Assembly: GCA_026195895.1 (NCBI GenBank)
Contig: JAPHRO010000011.1
Span: forward strand, 1 to 64,000
Length of the DNA stretch: 64,000 nucleotides
Origin: Gammaproteobacteria bacterium
Lineage (GTDB): Bacteria > Pseudomonadota > Gammaproteobacteria > SZUA-229
Direction: 5' to 3'
Shown here: positions 56,637 through 64,000 of the stretch, in pieces
Position numbering within the stretch: the stretch's first letter is position 1
Layout: each line of letters opens with the position of its first letter
Notes under the pieces: generated by a model
Databases searched by the model: none
The model's input: the letters and a program-made list of their open reading frames with translations, nothing else
What the model was told of the DNA's origin: nothing
Translations under genes and position numbers: made by a program

Positions 56637-57278
56637 GTGTTTGAAATGGTCAAAGCAGGTGGCTGGCTAATGTTTCCGATTATTGCCTGTTCCATCATCG
56701 CATTCGGTATTATTCTCGAGCGTTTCTGGACTTTACAAAAGAAAAAAATTGCTCCCAAGCATCTGGTTGCGACAATCTGGCACTGGGTCAAAGAAGGCCA
56801 GCTGGAACGTTCCAAAATTGAGGAGTTAAGCAAACAGTCAGCATTGGGTGCGATTCTGGCAACCGGCTTGAATAACCGGCATCTGGAGCGTGAGCGCATC
56901 AAGGAAAGTATCGAAGAAGCGGGGCGTCAGGTGGTCCATGAAATGGAGCGGTTCCTGAATACGCTGGGTACCATCGCGGCTATTTCACCGCTACTAGGCC
57001 TGCTGGGCACCGTTATTGGTATGATCAAGGTATTCAACGCCATCACCAGTTCCGGGGTTGGCAATGCCGCACCTCTGGCCGGAGGCATATCCGAGGCATT
57101 GATTACCACAGCAGCGGGTTTGTCAGTGGCTATTGTTGCTCTCATGTTTCATCGTTATTTTCGTGGACGTGTCGATGAACTGGTTGTAAAAATGGAAGAA
57201 GAGGCCATTAAGATGGTCGATGTGTTACATAATAATCGGAGTATTATGGCGGCAAATGATTCGGAGAAAGCGGCTTGA
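56637..57278 (+). CDS. exbB: ExbB/TolQ-family proton channel subunit
   Basis: The 213-residue inner-membrane protein has three helices (near residues 9-29, 115-140 and 155-180) with the conserved stretches LLGLLGTVIGMIKVF and GGISEALITTAAGLSVAI. With ExbD it uses the proton gradient to energise outer-membrane receptors or Tol-like envelope work. The start is GTG at 56637 behind GAGGG. It overlaps exbD by four bases. This ExbBD type just upstream of msbA-lpxK is common in gammaproteobacteria. Confidence 0.92.
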   Translation: MFEMVKAGGWLMFPIIACSIIAFGIILERFWTLQKKKIAPKHLVATIWHWVKEGQLERSKIEELSKQSALGAILATGLNNRHLERERIKESIEEAGRQVVHEMERFLNTLGTIAAISPLLGLLGTVIGMIKVFNAITSSGVGNAAPLAGGISEALITTAAGLSVAIVALMFHRYFRGRVDELVVKMEEEAIKMVDVLHNNRSIMAANDSEKAA

Positions 57279-57691
57279 ATTTTAAAATAGAACGGCGTGA
57301 TGATATCGAGCTAAATTTAACACCGCTCATAGACGTCGTATTCCTGTTGCTAATCTTTTTTATGGTATCCACGACCTTCGAAAAACAGTCGAAGCTTAAA
57401 GTGGAATTACCGGAGGCATCGTCCAGTGCGGTTAAGCAGGATTCTGAGGCGGTTGTCATTGGTATTGATGCCAAAGGTCGTTTTTACATTAATGATCGAC
57501 AGCTAGTTAATACACAGTTAAAGACCCTGAAAATCGCCCTGATGAAAACGGTTGGTGATAATAAAGAGACGCCGCTGATATTGCGTGCTGATGCACAGAC
57601 ACCCCATCAGTCAGTGGTTACTGCAATGGACGCGGCTGCGCAACTTGGCCTGGTTCGATTATCCATTGCAACCCTTGAAAATAGTGATTAA
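57275..57691 (+). CDS. exbD: ExbD/TolR-family biopolymer transport protein
   Basis: The 138-residue protein has one N-terminal helix containing the proton-path Asp in LTPLIDVVFLLLIFFMV (near residue 20) and a periplasmic domain ending VRLSIATLE. The start is TTG at 57275, overlapping the exbB stop (TTGA), so translation depends on exbB. Its periplasmic domain is compact, as in ExbD. Confidence 0.92.
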   Translation: MNFKIERRDDIELNLTPLIDVVFLLLIFFMVSTTFEKQSKLKVELPEASSSAVKQDSEAVVIGIDAKGRFYINDRQLVNTQLKTLKIALMKTVGDNKETPLILRADAQTPHQSVVTAMDAAAQLGLVRLSIATLENSD

Positions 57692-57708
57692 AAGTAAACA
57701 ACGGGTTC

Positions 57709-59490
57709 ATGGCTAATTCTACCGTGCCATCTGACACATCATCGGATACCCAGTCGACATATCGTCGTTTGATCGGCTACACCTTTAATTACTGGCAAGT
57801 TTTTTCGCTGGCAATTGTCGGCATGGTACTGGTTGCACTTTCCCAGCCCGGCTTTGCCGCCTTGATGCAACCCATGCTGGATGGCAGTTTTGTCGAGCGT
57901 GACCCGCAAACCATCAAGTGGATTCCGTTAGCCCTGGTCGGCGTGTTTTTAGTGCGCGCATTTTCAGGATTCTTATCCGAATATTGCATGAACTGGGTCG
58001 GCCGTCAGGTAATTATGGAATTGCGCGACGCCATGTTTACCAGGCTAATGCAATTACCCAATGCATACTATGACAGTAATTCCACTGGCAATACGATTTC
58101 TAAATTTACTTATGATGTGGAGCAGGTGGCGCAGGCAGCGACTTCGGCCATTACTATCATCATTCGCGATGTGATTATGGTGGTTAGCCTGATTGCCTGG
58201 ATGTTTTATTTAAGCCCTATGCTAGCTGCAGTGTTTGTCATTATTGGTCCTTTTATCGCTTTGATGGTGGGTCTGGTTTCAAAGCGATTTCGCAAGGTAA
58301 GTCAGCGCATTCAACAATCCATGGGCAAGGTTACCCATGTTGTGGAAGAAGCCATACAGGCTCAGCGCGTGGTAAAAATATTTGGTGGACAAAATTATGA
58401 AACAACACAGTTTCATCAAAGTAATGAACGTAACCGCCAGCAAAATTTAAAGCTGGTTGCAACCACTGCTGTCAGTACGCCGATTATTCAGATTGTGGTT
58501 TCTTTTGCATTGGCAGGAATTGTTTATCTGGCCACCATGGAGGGTGCACCACAAAGCATAAGTGTCGGCACCTTTATGTCATTTATGGCATCTATGTTAA
58601 TGCTGTTTGCACCGGTGAAACGGCTGACCAATGTAAATGCAATTTTACAAAAAGGTATTGCAGCGGCAGATAGTATTTTTGGCTTACTGGATACGGACAT
58701 AGAGACTGATACAGGACAGTATGAAACGGATCGTGTACAGGGAAAATTACAATTTAATGATGTCAGCTTTAAATACAAAGCAACGGATAATGAAGTTTTA
58801 AAATCGATTACTCTTGATATCCAGCCAGGACAAACCATCGCTTTTGTTGGTCGTTCGGGCAGTGGCAAGTCCACCCTGGTTAATTTGTTACCCCGCTTAT
58901 ATGATTCTTACCAGGGCGAAATACTGCTCGATGGTAAAGACATAAGAGAATACAGCTTAACCAATTTGAGAGATCAAATAGCTTATGTGGGTCAGGAGAT
59001 CGTATTATTCAACGATACCATTGCGCATAATATTGCTTATGGTCGTTTACATGATGTTGATGAAGCTAAAATTATCGCCGCGGCAAAGTCGGCTTATGCG
59101 CATGAGTTTATTGCAGCAAAACCTGACGGCTATGAAACTATTGTTGGTGAAAAAGGCGTGACCTTATCAGGTGGACAAAGACAACGTGTTGCCATCGCTC
59201 GCGCACTGCTAAAAAATGCCCCGGTATTGATAATGGATGAAGCGACATCTGCACTGGATACAGAATCAGAGCGTTATATTCAGGCAGCACTGGTTGAATT
59301 GATTAAAGATAGAACCACACTGGTTATTGCTCACCGTCTGTCAACCATCGAGAATGCCGACCTGATTGTTGTAATGGATGCGGGTCGAATTGTTGAGACT
59401 GGCACGCATGAGCAATTGATAACCAGGGATGGTGCTTATGCTGCTTTGCACCGCATGCAGTTTTCAGAACCGAATGATGACAGCAATTAA
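57709..59490 (+). CDS. msbA: Lipid A export ABC transporter MsbA
   Basis: MsbA flips lipid A-core across the inner membrane. The 593-residue half-transporter has six helices in the first 320 residues, then Walker A GRSGSGKST, Q-loop YVGQEIVLF, signature LSGGQRQR, Walker B VLIMDEATSALD and IAHRLSTIENAD. It lies between exbD and lpxK, the standard msbA-lpxK order, with 14 bases before lpxK. Confidence 0.96.
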   Translation: MANSTVPSDTSSDTQSTYRRLIGYTFNYWQVFSLAIVGMVLVALSQPGFAALMQPMLDGSFVERDPQTIKWIPLALVGVFLVRAFSGFLSEYCMNWVGRQVIMELRDAMFTRLMQLPNAYYDSNSTGNTISKFTYDVEQVAQAATSAITIIIRDVIMVVSLIAWMFYLSPMLAAVFVIIGPFIALMVGLVSKRFRKVSQRIQQSMGKVTHVVEEAIQAQRVVKIFGGQNYETTQFHQSNERNRQQNLKLVATTAVSTPIIQIVVSFALAGIVYLATMEGAPQSISVGTFMSFMASMLMLFAPVKRLTNVNAILQKGIAAADSIFGLLDTDIETDTGQYETDRVQGKLQFNDVSFKYKATDNEVLKSITLDIQPGQTIAFVGRSGSGKSTLVNLLPRLYDSYQGEILLDGKDIREYSLTNLRDQIAYVGQEIVLFNDTIAHNIAYGRLHDVDEAKIIAAAKSAYAHEFIAAKPDGYETIVGEKGVTLSGGQRQRVAIARALLKNAPVLIMDEATSALDTESERYIQAALVELIKDRTTLVIAHRLSTIENADLIVVMDAGRIVETGTHEQLITRDGAYAALHRMQFSEPNDDSN

Positions 59491-59504
59491 ATTTTGCGAG
59501 CATT

Positions 59505-60485
59505 ATGAAGCGTCTTGATGACTACTGGTATAGCCAGAATCCCATTGCCTGGTTATTGTTGCCACTGGCGGGATTGTTTTGTCTTATCAGCATGCTAAGA
59601 AAATTGTGTTTTAAAATCGGGTTGTTCAAATCATATCAGGCACCCGTGCCGGTAATTATAGTTGGCAATATATCGGTTGGCGGAACTGGCAAAACACCAC
59701 TGCTGATTGAGCTATGTACGCAACTTAAACAGAAAGGATTTAAACCTGGTGTAATATCTCGCGGCTATGGCGGACAGGCCAAACAATGGCCTTTGGCGGT
59801 GAATGCAAATAGTGATGTAATTGAAACAGGTGATGAGCCGCTGTTGATCGCGATGCGTACCCAGTGCCCGGTAGTAGTCGGTCCAGATAGAGTTGATGAT
59901 GTAAATCACCTGTTAAAGAATTTTGAATGTAATGTAATATTATCGGATGATGGTATGCAGCATTATCGGCTAAAACGGGACGCTGAAATTGCCGTTGTTG
60001 ATGCTGATAGAAAATTTGGCAATGGCTTTTGTTTGCCTGCGGGGCCGCTAAGAGAATCGCTGAAAAAACTCAATACAGTTGACATGACTATTTTAAACGG
60101 CGGACGCTCTGATCAAATAGCATTTAGTATAAAAGCAGATCATTGTGTATCGCTGATTAAACAAGAGCAGGTCAAAGCCCTGTCGGAATTCACAGGTAAA
60201 CAGGTACATGCTATTGCCGGTATTGGTCATCCTGGGCGATTTTTTAATATGCTGAAAAAAATGGGTGTGCGCTGCATTGAGCATGCATTTAATGATCATC
60301 ATAATTTTTCTCAAAACGAAATCTGTTTTGATGATGAGCTGCCGGTGTTGATGACTGAAAAAGACGCGGTTAAATGCAAAAACTTTAAATTATCCAGTCA
60401 CTGGTATGTGCCCATTGATGTGGAATTATCTGATTCAGCACAGAAAAAATTTGATCAAATTATAGAACAGGTGTGTCATGGATAA
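59505..60485 (+). CDS. lpxK: Tetraacyldisaccharide 4'-kinase
   Basis: LpxK phosphorylates the lipid A precursor at the 4' position at the inner membrane. The 326-residue protein has one N-terminal helix, Walker [14 protein letters not shown] (near residue 50), SRGYGG, the [11 protein letters not shown] Asp motif and [10 protein letters not shown]. It overlaps the Trm112-like gene by eight bases. Confidence 0.96.
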   Translation: MKRLDDYWYSQNPIAWLLLPLAGLFCLISMLRKLCFKIGLFKSYQAPVPVIIVGNISVGGTGKTPLLIELCTQLKQKGFKPGVISRGYGGQAKQWPLAVNANSDVIETGDEPLLIAMRTQCPVVVGPDRVDDVNHLLKNFECNVILSDDGMQHYRLKRDAEIAVVDADRKFGNGFCLPAGPLRESLKKLNTVDMTILNGGRSDQIAFSIKADHCVSLIKQEQVKALSEFTGKQVHAIAGIGHPGRFFNMLKKMGVRCIEHAFNDHHNFSQNEICFDDELPVLMTEKDAVKCKNFKLSSHWYVPIDVELSDSAQKKFDQIIEQVCHG

Positions 60486-60654
60486 AAAATTACTTGAGAT
60501 TCTGGTTTGCCCAAAATGCAAAGGTAAACTGGAGTACGAAAAAAAAACCAGTGAATTAATCTGTAAAAAAGATGCGTTGGCATTTCCTGTGCGTGATGGT
60601 ATTCCAGTAATGCTGGAAAATGAAGCGCGTCAGTTGTCTGCAACTGCTGAGTAA
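60478..60654 (+). CDS. Trm112-family small protein (YcaR-like)
   Basis: The 58-residue protein begins [16 protein letters not shown], has one N-terminal Cys pair (C-P-K-C), and continues [27 protein letters not shown]. This is the typical YcaR/Trm112 pattern located between lpxK and kdsB. In eukaryotes Trm112 activates methyltransferases; the bacterial role is uncertain. It starts within lpxK and ends two bases before kdsB. Confidence 0.93.
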   Translation: MDKKLLEILVCPKCKGKLEYEKKTSELICKKDALAFPVRDGIPVMLENEARQLSATAE

Positions 60655-60656
60655 TT

Positions 60657-61418
60657 ATGTCACTTGGTTTTAAAATTGTTATTCCAGCACGTTATGCCTC
60701 CAGTCGTTTCCCGGGTAAGCCGTTAGCGCAATTACAGGGCAAGCCAATGCTGCAGCACGTTTATGAATGTGCAATCTCATCAGGCGCAGAACAGGTGGTG
60801 ATTGCTACCGACGATGAACGTATAAAACAGGTTGCCCAGGATTTTGGTGCTGCGGTTTGTATGACTTCACCAGATCACCCGTCTGGCACTGATCGACTGG
60901 CCGAAGTGAGCATAATAAATGACTGGGATATTGATGATATCGTGGTGAATCTACAGGGCGATGAACCCTTGACGCCACCAGAAATATTAAAACAGGTCGC
61001 GCTTAATCTTGCCGATCATCCTAAAGCGGGAATAGCGACTTTATCGACGCCGATTCAAACTGCAGAAGATGTATTTGATCCTAATATAGTTAAAGTGGTA
61101 GCCGATGCGGAAGGTTATGCACTGTATTTTAGTCGTGCCCCTATACCCTGGAACAGGGATCTGGGCAGGAATTTATCGGATCAGCAGGCAAGGGCATATC
61201 AGCGTCACCTGGGTATTTATGCCTATCGGGTCAATTTTTTACATGCCTATACCAATATGCTGGCCTGTGAACTGGAAACGACCGAAAAACTGGAGCAGTT
61301 ACGGGCGCTGCACAGTGGTATAGCGATTCATGTGGAAGAAGCGGTAAAACTGCCGGGGCCGGGAATTGATACTCCGGAAGATCTCATTGCTGTTGGCGAT
61401 ATCATAGGCCAAAAATAA
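60657..61418 (+). CDS. kdsB: 3-deoxy-manno-octulosonate cytidylyltransferase
   Basis: KdsB activates KDO as CMP-KDO for lipopolysaccharide synthesis. The 253-residue protein begins with the nucleotide-binding motif IPARYASSRFPGKPLA. It shows DDERI, LQGDEPL, and the C-terminal KLPGPGIDTPEDL. It is two bases after the Trm112-like gene, in the msbA-lpxK operon. Confidence 0.97.
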   Translation: MSLGFKIVIPARYASSRFPGKPLAQLQGKPMLQHVYECAISSGAEQVVIATDDERIKQVAQDFGAAVCMTSPDHPSGTDRLAEVSIINDWDIDDIVVNLQGDEPLTPPEILKQVALNLADHPKAGIATLSTPIQTAEDVFDPNIVKVVADAEGYALYFSRAPIPWNRDLGRNLSDQQARAYQRHLGIYAYRVNFLHAYTNMLACELETTEKLEQLRALHSGIAIHVEEAVKLPGPGIDTPEDLIAVGDIIGQK

Positions 61419-61421
61419 CCC

Positions 61422-63563
61422 ATGACCACACTTCAAAAATATTTTGCTAGCTGCCCGAAAGGGGTCGAGGATTTATTACAAAAAGAAATCCAGCAGTTGG
61501 GCGCCAGTAATGTTAGCGCGGCTTTTTCTGGCGTCAATTTTGAAGGGGATCTAAAAACAGCTTATAAAGTTTGTTTATGGTCGCGAATTGCCAGCCGGGT
61601 GCTGTTACCGCTAAAAGAATTTGAAGCAACGACTGAAGATGAACTGTATAAGCAGGTGCAGTCGATCAACTGGTCTTTGCATTTGCCGATGGATGGAACT
61701 CTGGCGGTCAACTGTTTTATAAATGATTCCAATATTAGCAATAGTCATTATGCAGCCCTGAAGGTTAAGGATGCTATCGTTGATCAGTTTCGTGAACTTT
61801 ATGAAGAAAGGCCGTCTGTTGATCGAGATCGACCGAATATCCGGCTCAATTTGCATATTAATAAAAACCAGGCGATTTTAAGTCTGGATTTGTCAGGTGA
61901 AGCCCTGCATAAACGTGGCTATCGCATGACTAATGTGGCCGCACCACTGAAAGAGAATCTGGCGGCTGCTATTTTAATGAGATCGGGCTGGCCTAATGAT
62001 AAACTGACACTGGTGGATCTGATGTGTGGTTCGGGTACGTTTCTGACGGAAGCGGCCATGATGGCTTTACATATTGCACCCGGTTTAAGGCGGGATTATT
62101 TTGGCTTTCTGGGCTGGAAGAAACACGATGCCGAAAGCTGGAAAAGCTTATTAAAAGAAGCCCATGCAATAAAAGAAAATCACAGTAACCAGAATCTAAA
62201 TATTAAAGGCTATGATGCAGCCATCTCATCGGTAAAAGCAGCTAAACAAAACGTGCATGCGGCGGGCTTGCAGGATGTTATTGATGTTGAGCAACGATCG
62301 GTGGAAGAATGCTCCGACCCTGTGGATAGCCGGCCCGGTTTGCTGGTAGTTAATCCTCCCTATGGCGAGCGTTTGGGTGATGTCCGTGAACTGGCTTATC
62401 TGTATTCAGATCTGGCTGACTGCTGGAAAAATCATTTCAGTGACTGGTCGGTCGCATTGTTTACCGGTAATCTCGATTTGGTCAAACACATCGGCTTAAG
62501 AGCGCACAAAACCAATACTTTATTGAATGGTGCAATCAAGTGTAAATTATTTCACTATAAAATCCGTCCGGCACAGTCAGCAGAAGTAATGCAGGCAATT
62601 GAACAGCGTGATACTGAATCGCGCACTATGATTGCCAATCGACTGAAAAAAAATCTAAAGCATTTAAAACGTTGGGCGAATAGAAATGGCATTGAATGTT
62701 ATCGCGTATACGATGCGGATTTGCCAGAGTTCTCGGCTGCTGTGGATATTTATGATGACTGGGTACACGTGCAGGAATATCAGGCGCCGTCTTCGATTGA
62801 TATCCGAAAAGCGCGGCAACGTTTAGACCATCTGGTGGCTGTTATACCTGAAGTGCTCGGCGTCGAAAGAGAGAAAGTTGTGGTAAAAACCCGTCGCCAG
62901 CAGAAAGGCCTTGCGCAATATGAAAAACAGGCGAGTGTGGGTTATCAGCAAACTGTAAATGAAGGTGGTCTGAAATTTATCGTAAATCTTCGAGACTATC
63001 TGGATACCGGCCTGTTTCTTGATCATCGAGATACTCGAGAAAAAGTAAGAGAATGGTCAAAAGGCAAGCGATTTCTTAATCTGTTTGCCTATACTGGCTC
63101 CGTTTCCGTTTATGCGGCAGCCGGCGGTGCTGTATCCACCACGACTGTCGATATGTCGAATACCTATCTAAATTGGGCTAAGCAGAATTTTGAGTTAAAT
63201 GGCTTTACCCAGAGTATTCATCAGTTTGTTAAGGCCGATTGTATTCAATGGCTGAAAACACAGCAGGAATCAGCTGCACGCTATGATCTTATTTTTCTTG
63301 ATCCGCCAACATTTTCTAATTCAAAAACAATGGAAACGGTTTTTGATGTGCAGAAAGACCATGTAGACCTTATTAAATTAGCTTTAGGCCTGTTAGATAA
63401 TAAAGGTACGCTGGTATTTTCGAACAATTTCCGAAAATTTAAGCTGGATCCCTGGGTGACCAGGACTTACGATGTTGAGGAAATTAGCAAACACACGATT
63501 CCAGAAGATTTTAAAAGGAATCAGAAAATTCACAGGTGCTGGATAATTAAATTCAGGCAATAA
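61422..63563 (+). CDS. rlmL: Bifunctional 23S rRNA methyltransferase RlmL/RlmK
   Basis: The fused enzyme makes m2G2445 and m7G2069 in 23S rRNA. The order is THUMP (about 1-160), the RlmL methyltransferase domain with LVDLMCGSGTFLTEAA (near 195) and VVNPPYGERLG (near 305), and the RlmK half with LNLFAYTGSVSVYAA (near 548) and FLDPPTFSNSK. At 713 residues it is the full fused form. It follows kdsB after three bases and is closed by a strong terminator. Confidence 0.95.
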   Translation: MTTLQKYFASCPKGVEDLLQKEIQQLGASNVSAAFSGVNFEGDLKTAYKVCLWSRIASRVLLPLKEFEATTEDELYKQVQSINWSLHLPMDGTLAVNCFINDSNISNSHYAALKVKDAIVDQFRELYEERPSVDRDRPNIRLNLHINKNQAILSLDLSGEALHKRGYRMTNVAAPLKENLAAAILMRSGWPNDKLTLVDLMCGSGTFLTEAAMMALHIAPGLRRDYFGFLGWKKHDAESWKSLLKEAHAIKENHSNQNLNIKGYDAAISSVKAAKQNVHAAGLQDVIDVEQRSVEECSDPVDSRPGLLVVNPPYGERLGDVRELAYLYSDLADCWKNHFSDWSVALFTGNLDLVKHIGLRAHKTNTLLNGAIKCKLFHYKIRPAQSAEVMQAIEQRDTESRTMIANRLKKNLKHLKRWANRNGIECYRVYDADLPEFSAAVDIYDDWVHVQEYQAPSSIDIRKARQRLDHLVAVIPEVLGVEREKVVVKTRRQQKGLAQYEKQASVGYQQTVNEGGLKFIVNLRDYLDTGLFLDHRDTREKVREWSKGKRFLNLFAYTGSVSVYAAAGGAVSTTTVDMSNTYLNWAKQNFELNGFTQSIHQFVKADCIQWLKTQQESAARYDLIFLDPPTFSNSKTMETVFDVQKDHVDLIKLALGLLDNKGTLVFSNNFRKFKLDPWVTRTYDVEEISKHTIPEDFKRNQKIHRCWIIKFRQ

Positions 63564-63589
63564 AAAAACCGGGATATCCCGGTTTTTTT
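63562..63589. terminator. Bidirectional rho-independent terminator (rlmL / rsd)
   Basis: A perfect palindrome with arms AAAAAAACCGGGAT and ATCCCGGTTTTTTT overlaps the last bases of rlmL and lies between the two convergent genes. It can end transcription in both directions. Confidence 0.93.
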
Positions 63590-63608
63590 ATCTATATCTA
63601 TTTCGATA

Positions 63609-64000
63609 TTACTGGAGTGCTGTTGCGGCTTCTGTTTTCGGTGCCAGCAGGGTATTGATTAACTTATCTTCCAGTTCAATACGCGTCGCCAGGTCTTCTC
63701 CCAGTTTTGACAGATAATCCGGTAATTTTTCCTTCAGCTCATTGCTGAAGTTATTGCCACCATCATACATGTCATTGAACATGACGGCAGTCTGAGTGGT
63801 TTTTTCAATTCGCGGATAAATGGTATCGGCCAGTTTTATAATGTCCTGGCGGCGCTCTTCGCCCTCTGAAATGCGGCGGTAAAGTTCGAAGTGGCCGGTT
63901 GCCATGTAGTCGATAAGTAGCTGACAAAATTCCTGTAATGACTCATTATCAATTTCGTCAGATGCTTTATCGCCATTGCCATTGCAACCCGCGAGGCTGC
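63609..64000 (-). CDS. rsd: Rsd/AlgQ-family anti-sigma-70 regulator (N-terminus outside window)
   Basis: The visible 130 residues run in from the right edge without a start. They match the C-terminal two thirds of Rsd/AlgQ: LQEFCQLLIDYMATGHFELYRRI, TQTAVMFNDMYD, and the end LSKLGEDLATRIELEDKLIN. Rsd binds region 4 of the housekeeping sigma factor in the cytosol and favours alternative sigma factors. An internal Met at 63905 is not the start, since the conserved FCQLLIDY segment lies upstream of it. About 30 N-terminal residues lie beyond position 64000. Confidence 0.85.
   Translation of the reverse strand, partial: SLAGCNGNGDKASDEIDNESLQEFCQLLIDYMATGHFELYRRISEGEERRQDIIKLADTIYPRIEKTTQTAVMFNDMYDGGNNFSNELKEKLPDYLSKLGEDLATRIELEDKLINTLLAPKTEAATALQ

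Noticed and set aside
63905-64000. Apparent lipobox (SLAGC) and start of a lipoprotein at the right edge
   Set aside because: The stretch aligns with the internal SLAG region of Rsd/AlgQ followed by LQEFCQLLIDY. It is the middle of a cytosolic protein whose start is outside the window.

Overview
The window looks like a chromosomal segment of a free-living gammaproteobacterium. The gene blocks pyrG-kdsA-eno-ftsB-ispD-ispF, comEC-exbB-exbD-msbA-lpxK-Trm112-kdsB and hflD-mnmA-nudJ, together with plsB, zapE, nagZ, an MTA-derived thioinosine phosphorylase and an Rsd/AlgQ-type anti-sigma factor, are typical of that class. The genus cannot be fixed from this sequence. No rRNA, tRNA or CRISPR array was seen.

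Layout. Positions 1-4.6 kb are visibly AT-rich and accessory: the first residues of an IS256-type transposase at the left edge, an APS kinase (cysC), a CHR-family chromate/sulfate transporter, a PAPS-dependent sulfotransferase and a PhnD-like binding protein. This may be a sulfation island. Positions 4.6-17.5 kb are an export region: an RND pump with its adaptor and a co-translated phosphopantetheinyl transferase (minus strand), an Atm1-like ABC exporter, and a TetR-TolC-RND operon with a clear palindromic operator, followed by an FMN reductase. Positions 17.6-26 kb hold a small lipoprotein with an apparent frameshift, a Lon-like protease, a PreP-type M16 protease, DUF503, a histone-H1-like basic protein with a strong terminator, and a badly decayed formylglycine-generating-enzyme-like gene. 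Positions 26-32 kb carry plsB, a phosphoesterase and a PAS-GGDEF-EAL protein preceded by a structured leader. Positions 32-39 kb carry the oxidative pentose phosphate operon (gnd-zwf-pgl), two SixA-like phosphatases, a double-thioredoxin protein and zapE.

Positions 39-64 kb are mostly housekeeping: CTP synthesis, KDO and lipid A biosynthesis and export, the MEP isoprenoid pathway, glycolysis, purine and MTA salvage, tRNA thiolation, peptidoglycan recycling and rRNA methylation. Within this block sit the most unusual features. ispD carries an in-frame tandem palindromic repeat that adds about 45 residues to an essential enzyme. An MscS-family channel gene is reduced to its two ends. comEC is interrupted by a single in-frame TAA. 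A probable 57-residue membrane protein appears to start at CTG.

Functional links: cysC makes PAPS and the sulfotransferase uses it. kdsA, kdsB, msbA and lpxK together build and export KDO-lipid A. gnd, zwf and pgl form the NAD(P)H-generating oxidative branch. The window has two grossly decayed genes (FGE-like and MscS) and two single-lesion genes (comEC and the small lipoprotein). These suggest ongoing gene loss, or sequencing or assembly errors at the single-lesion sites.
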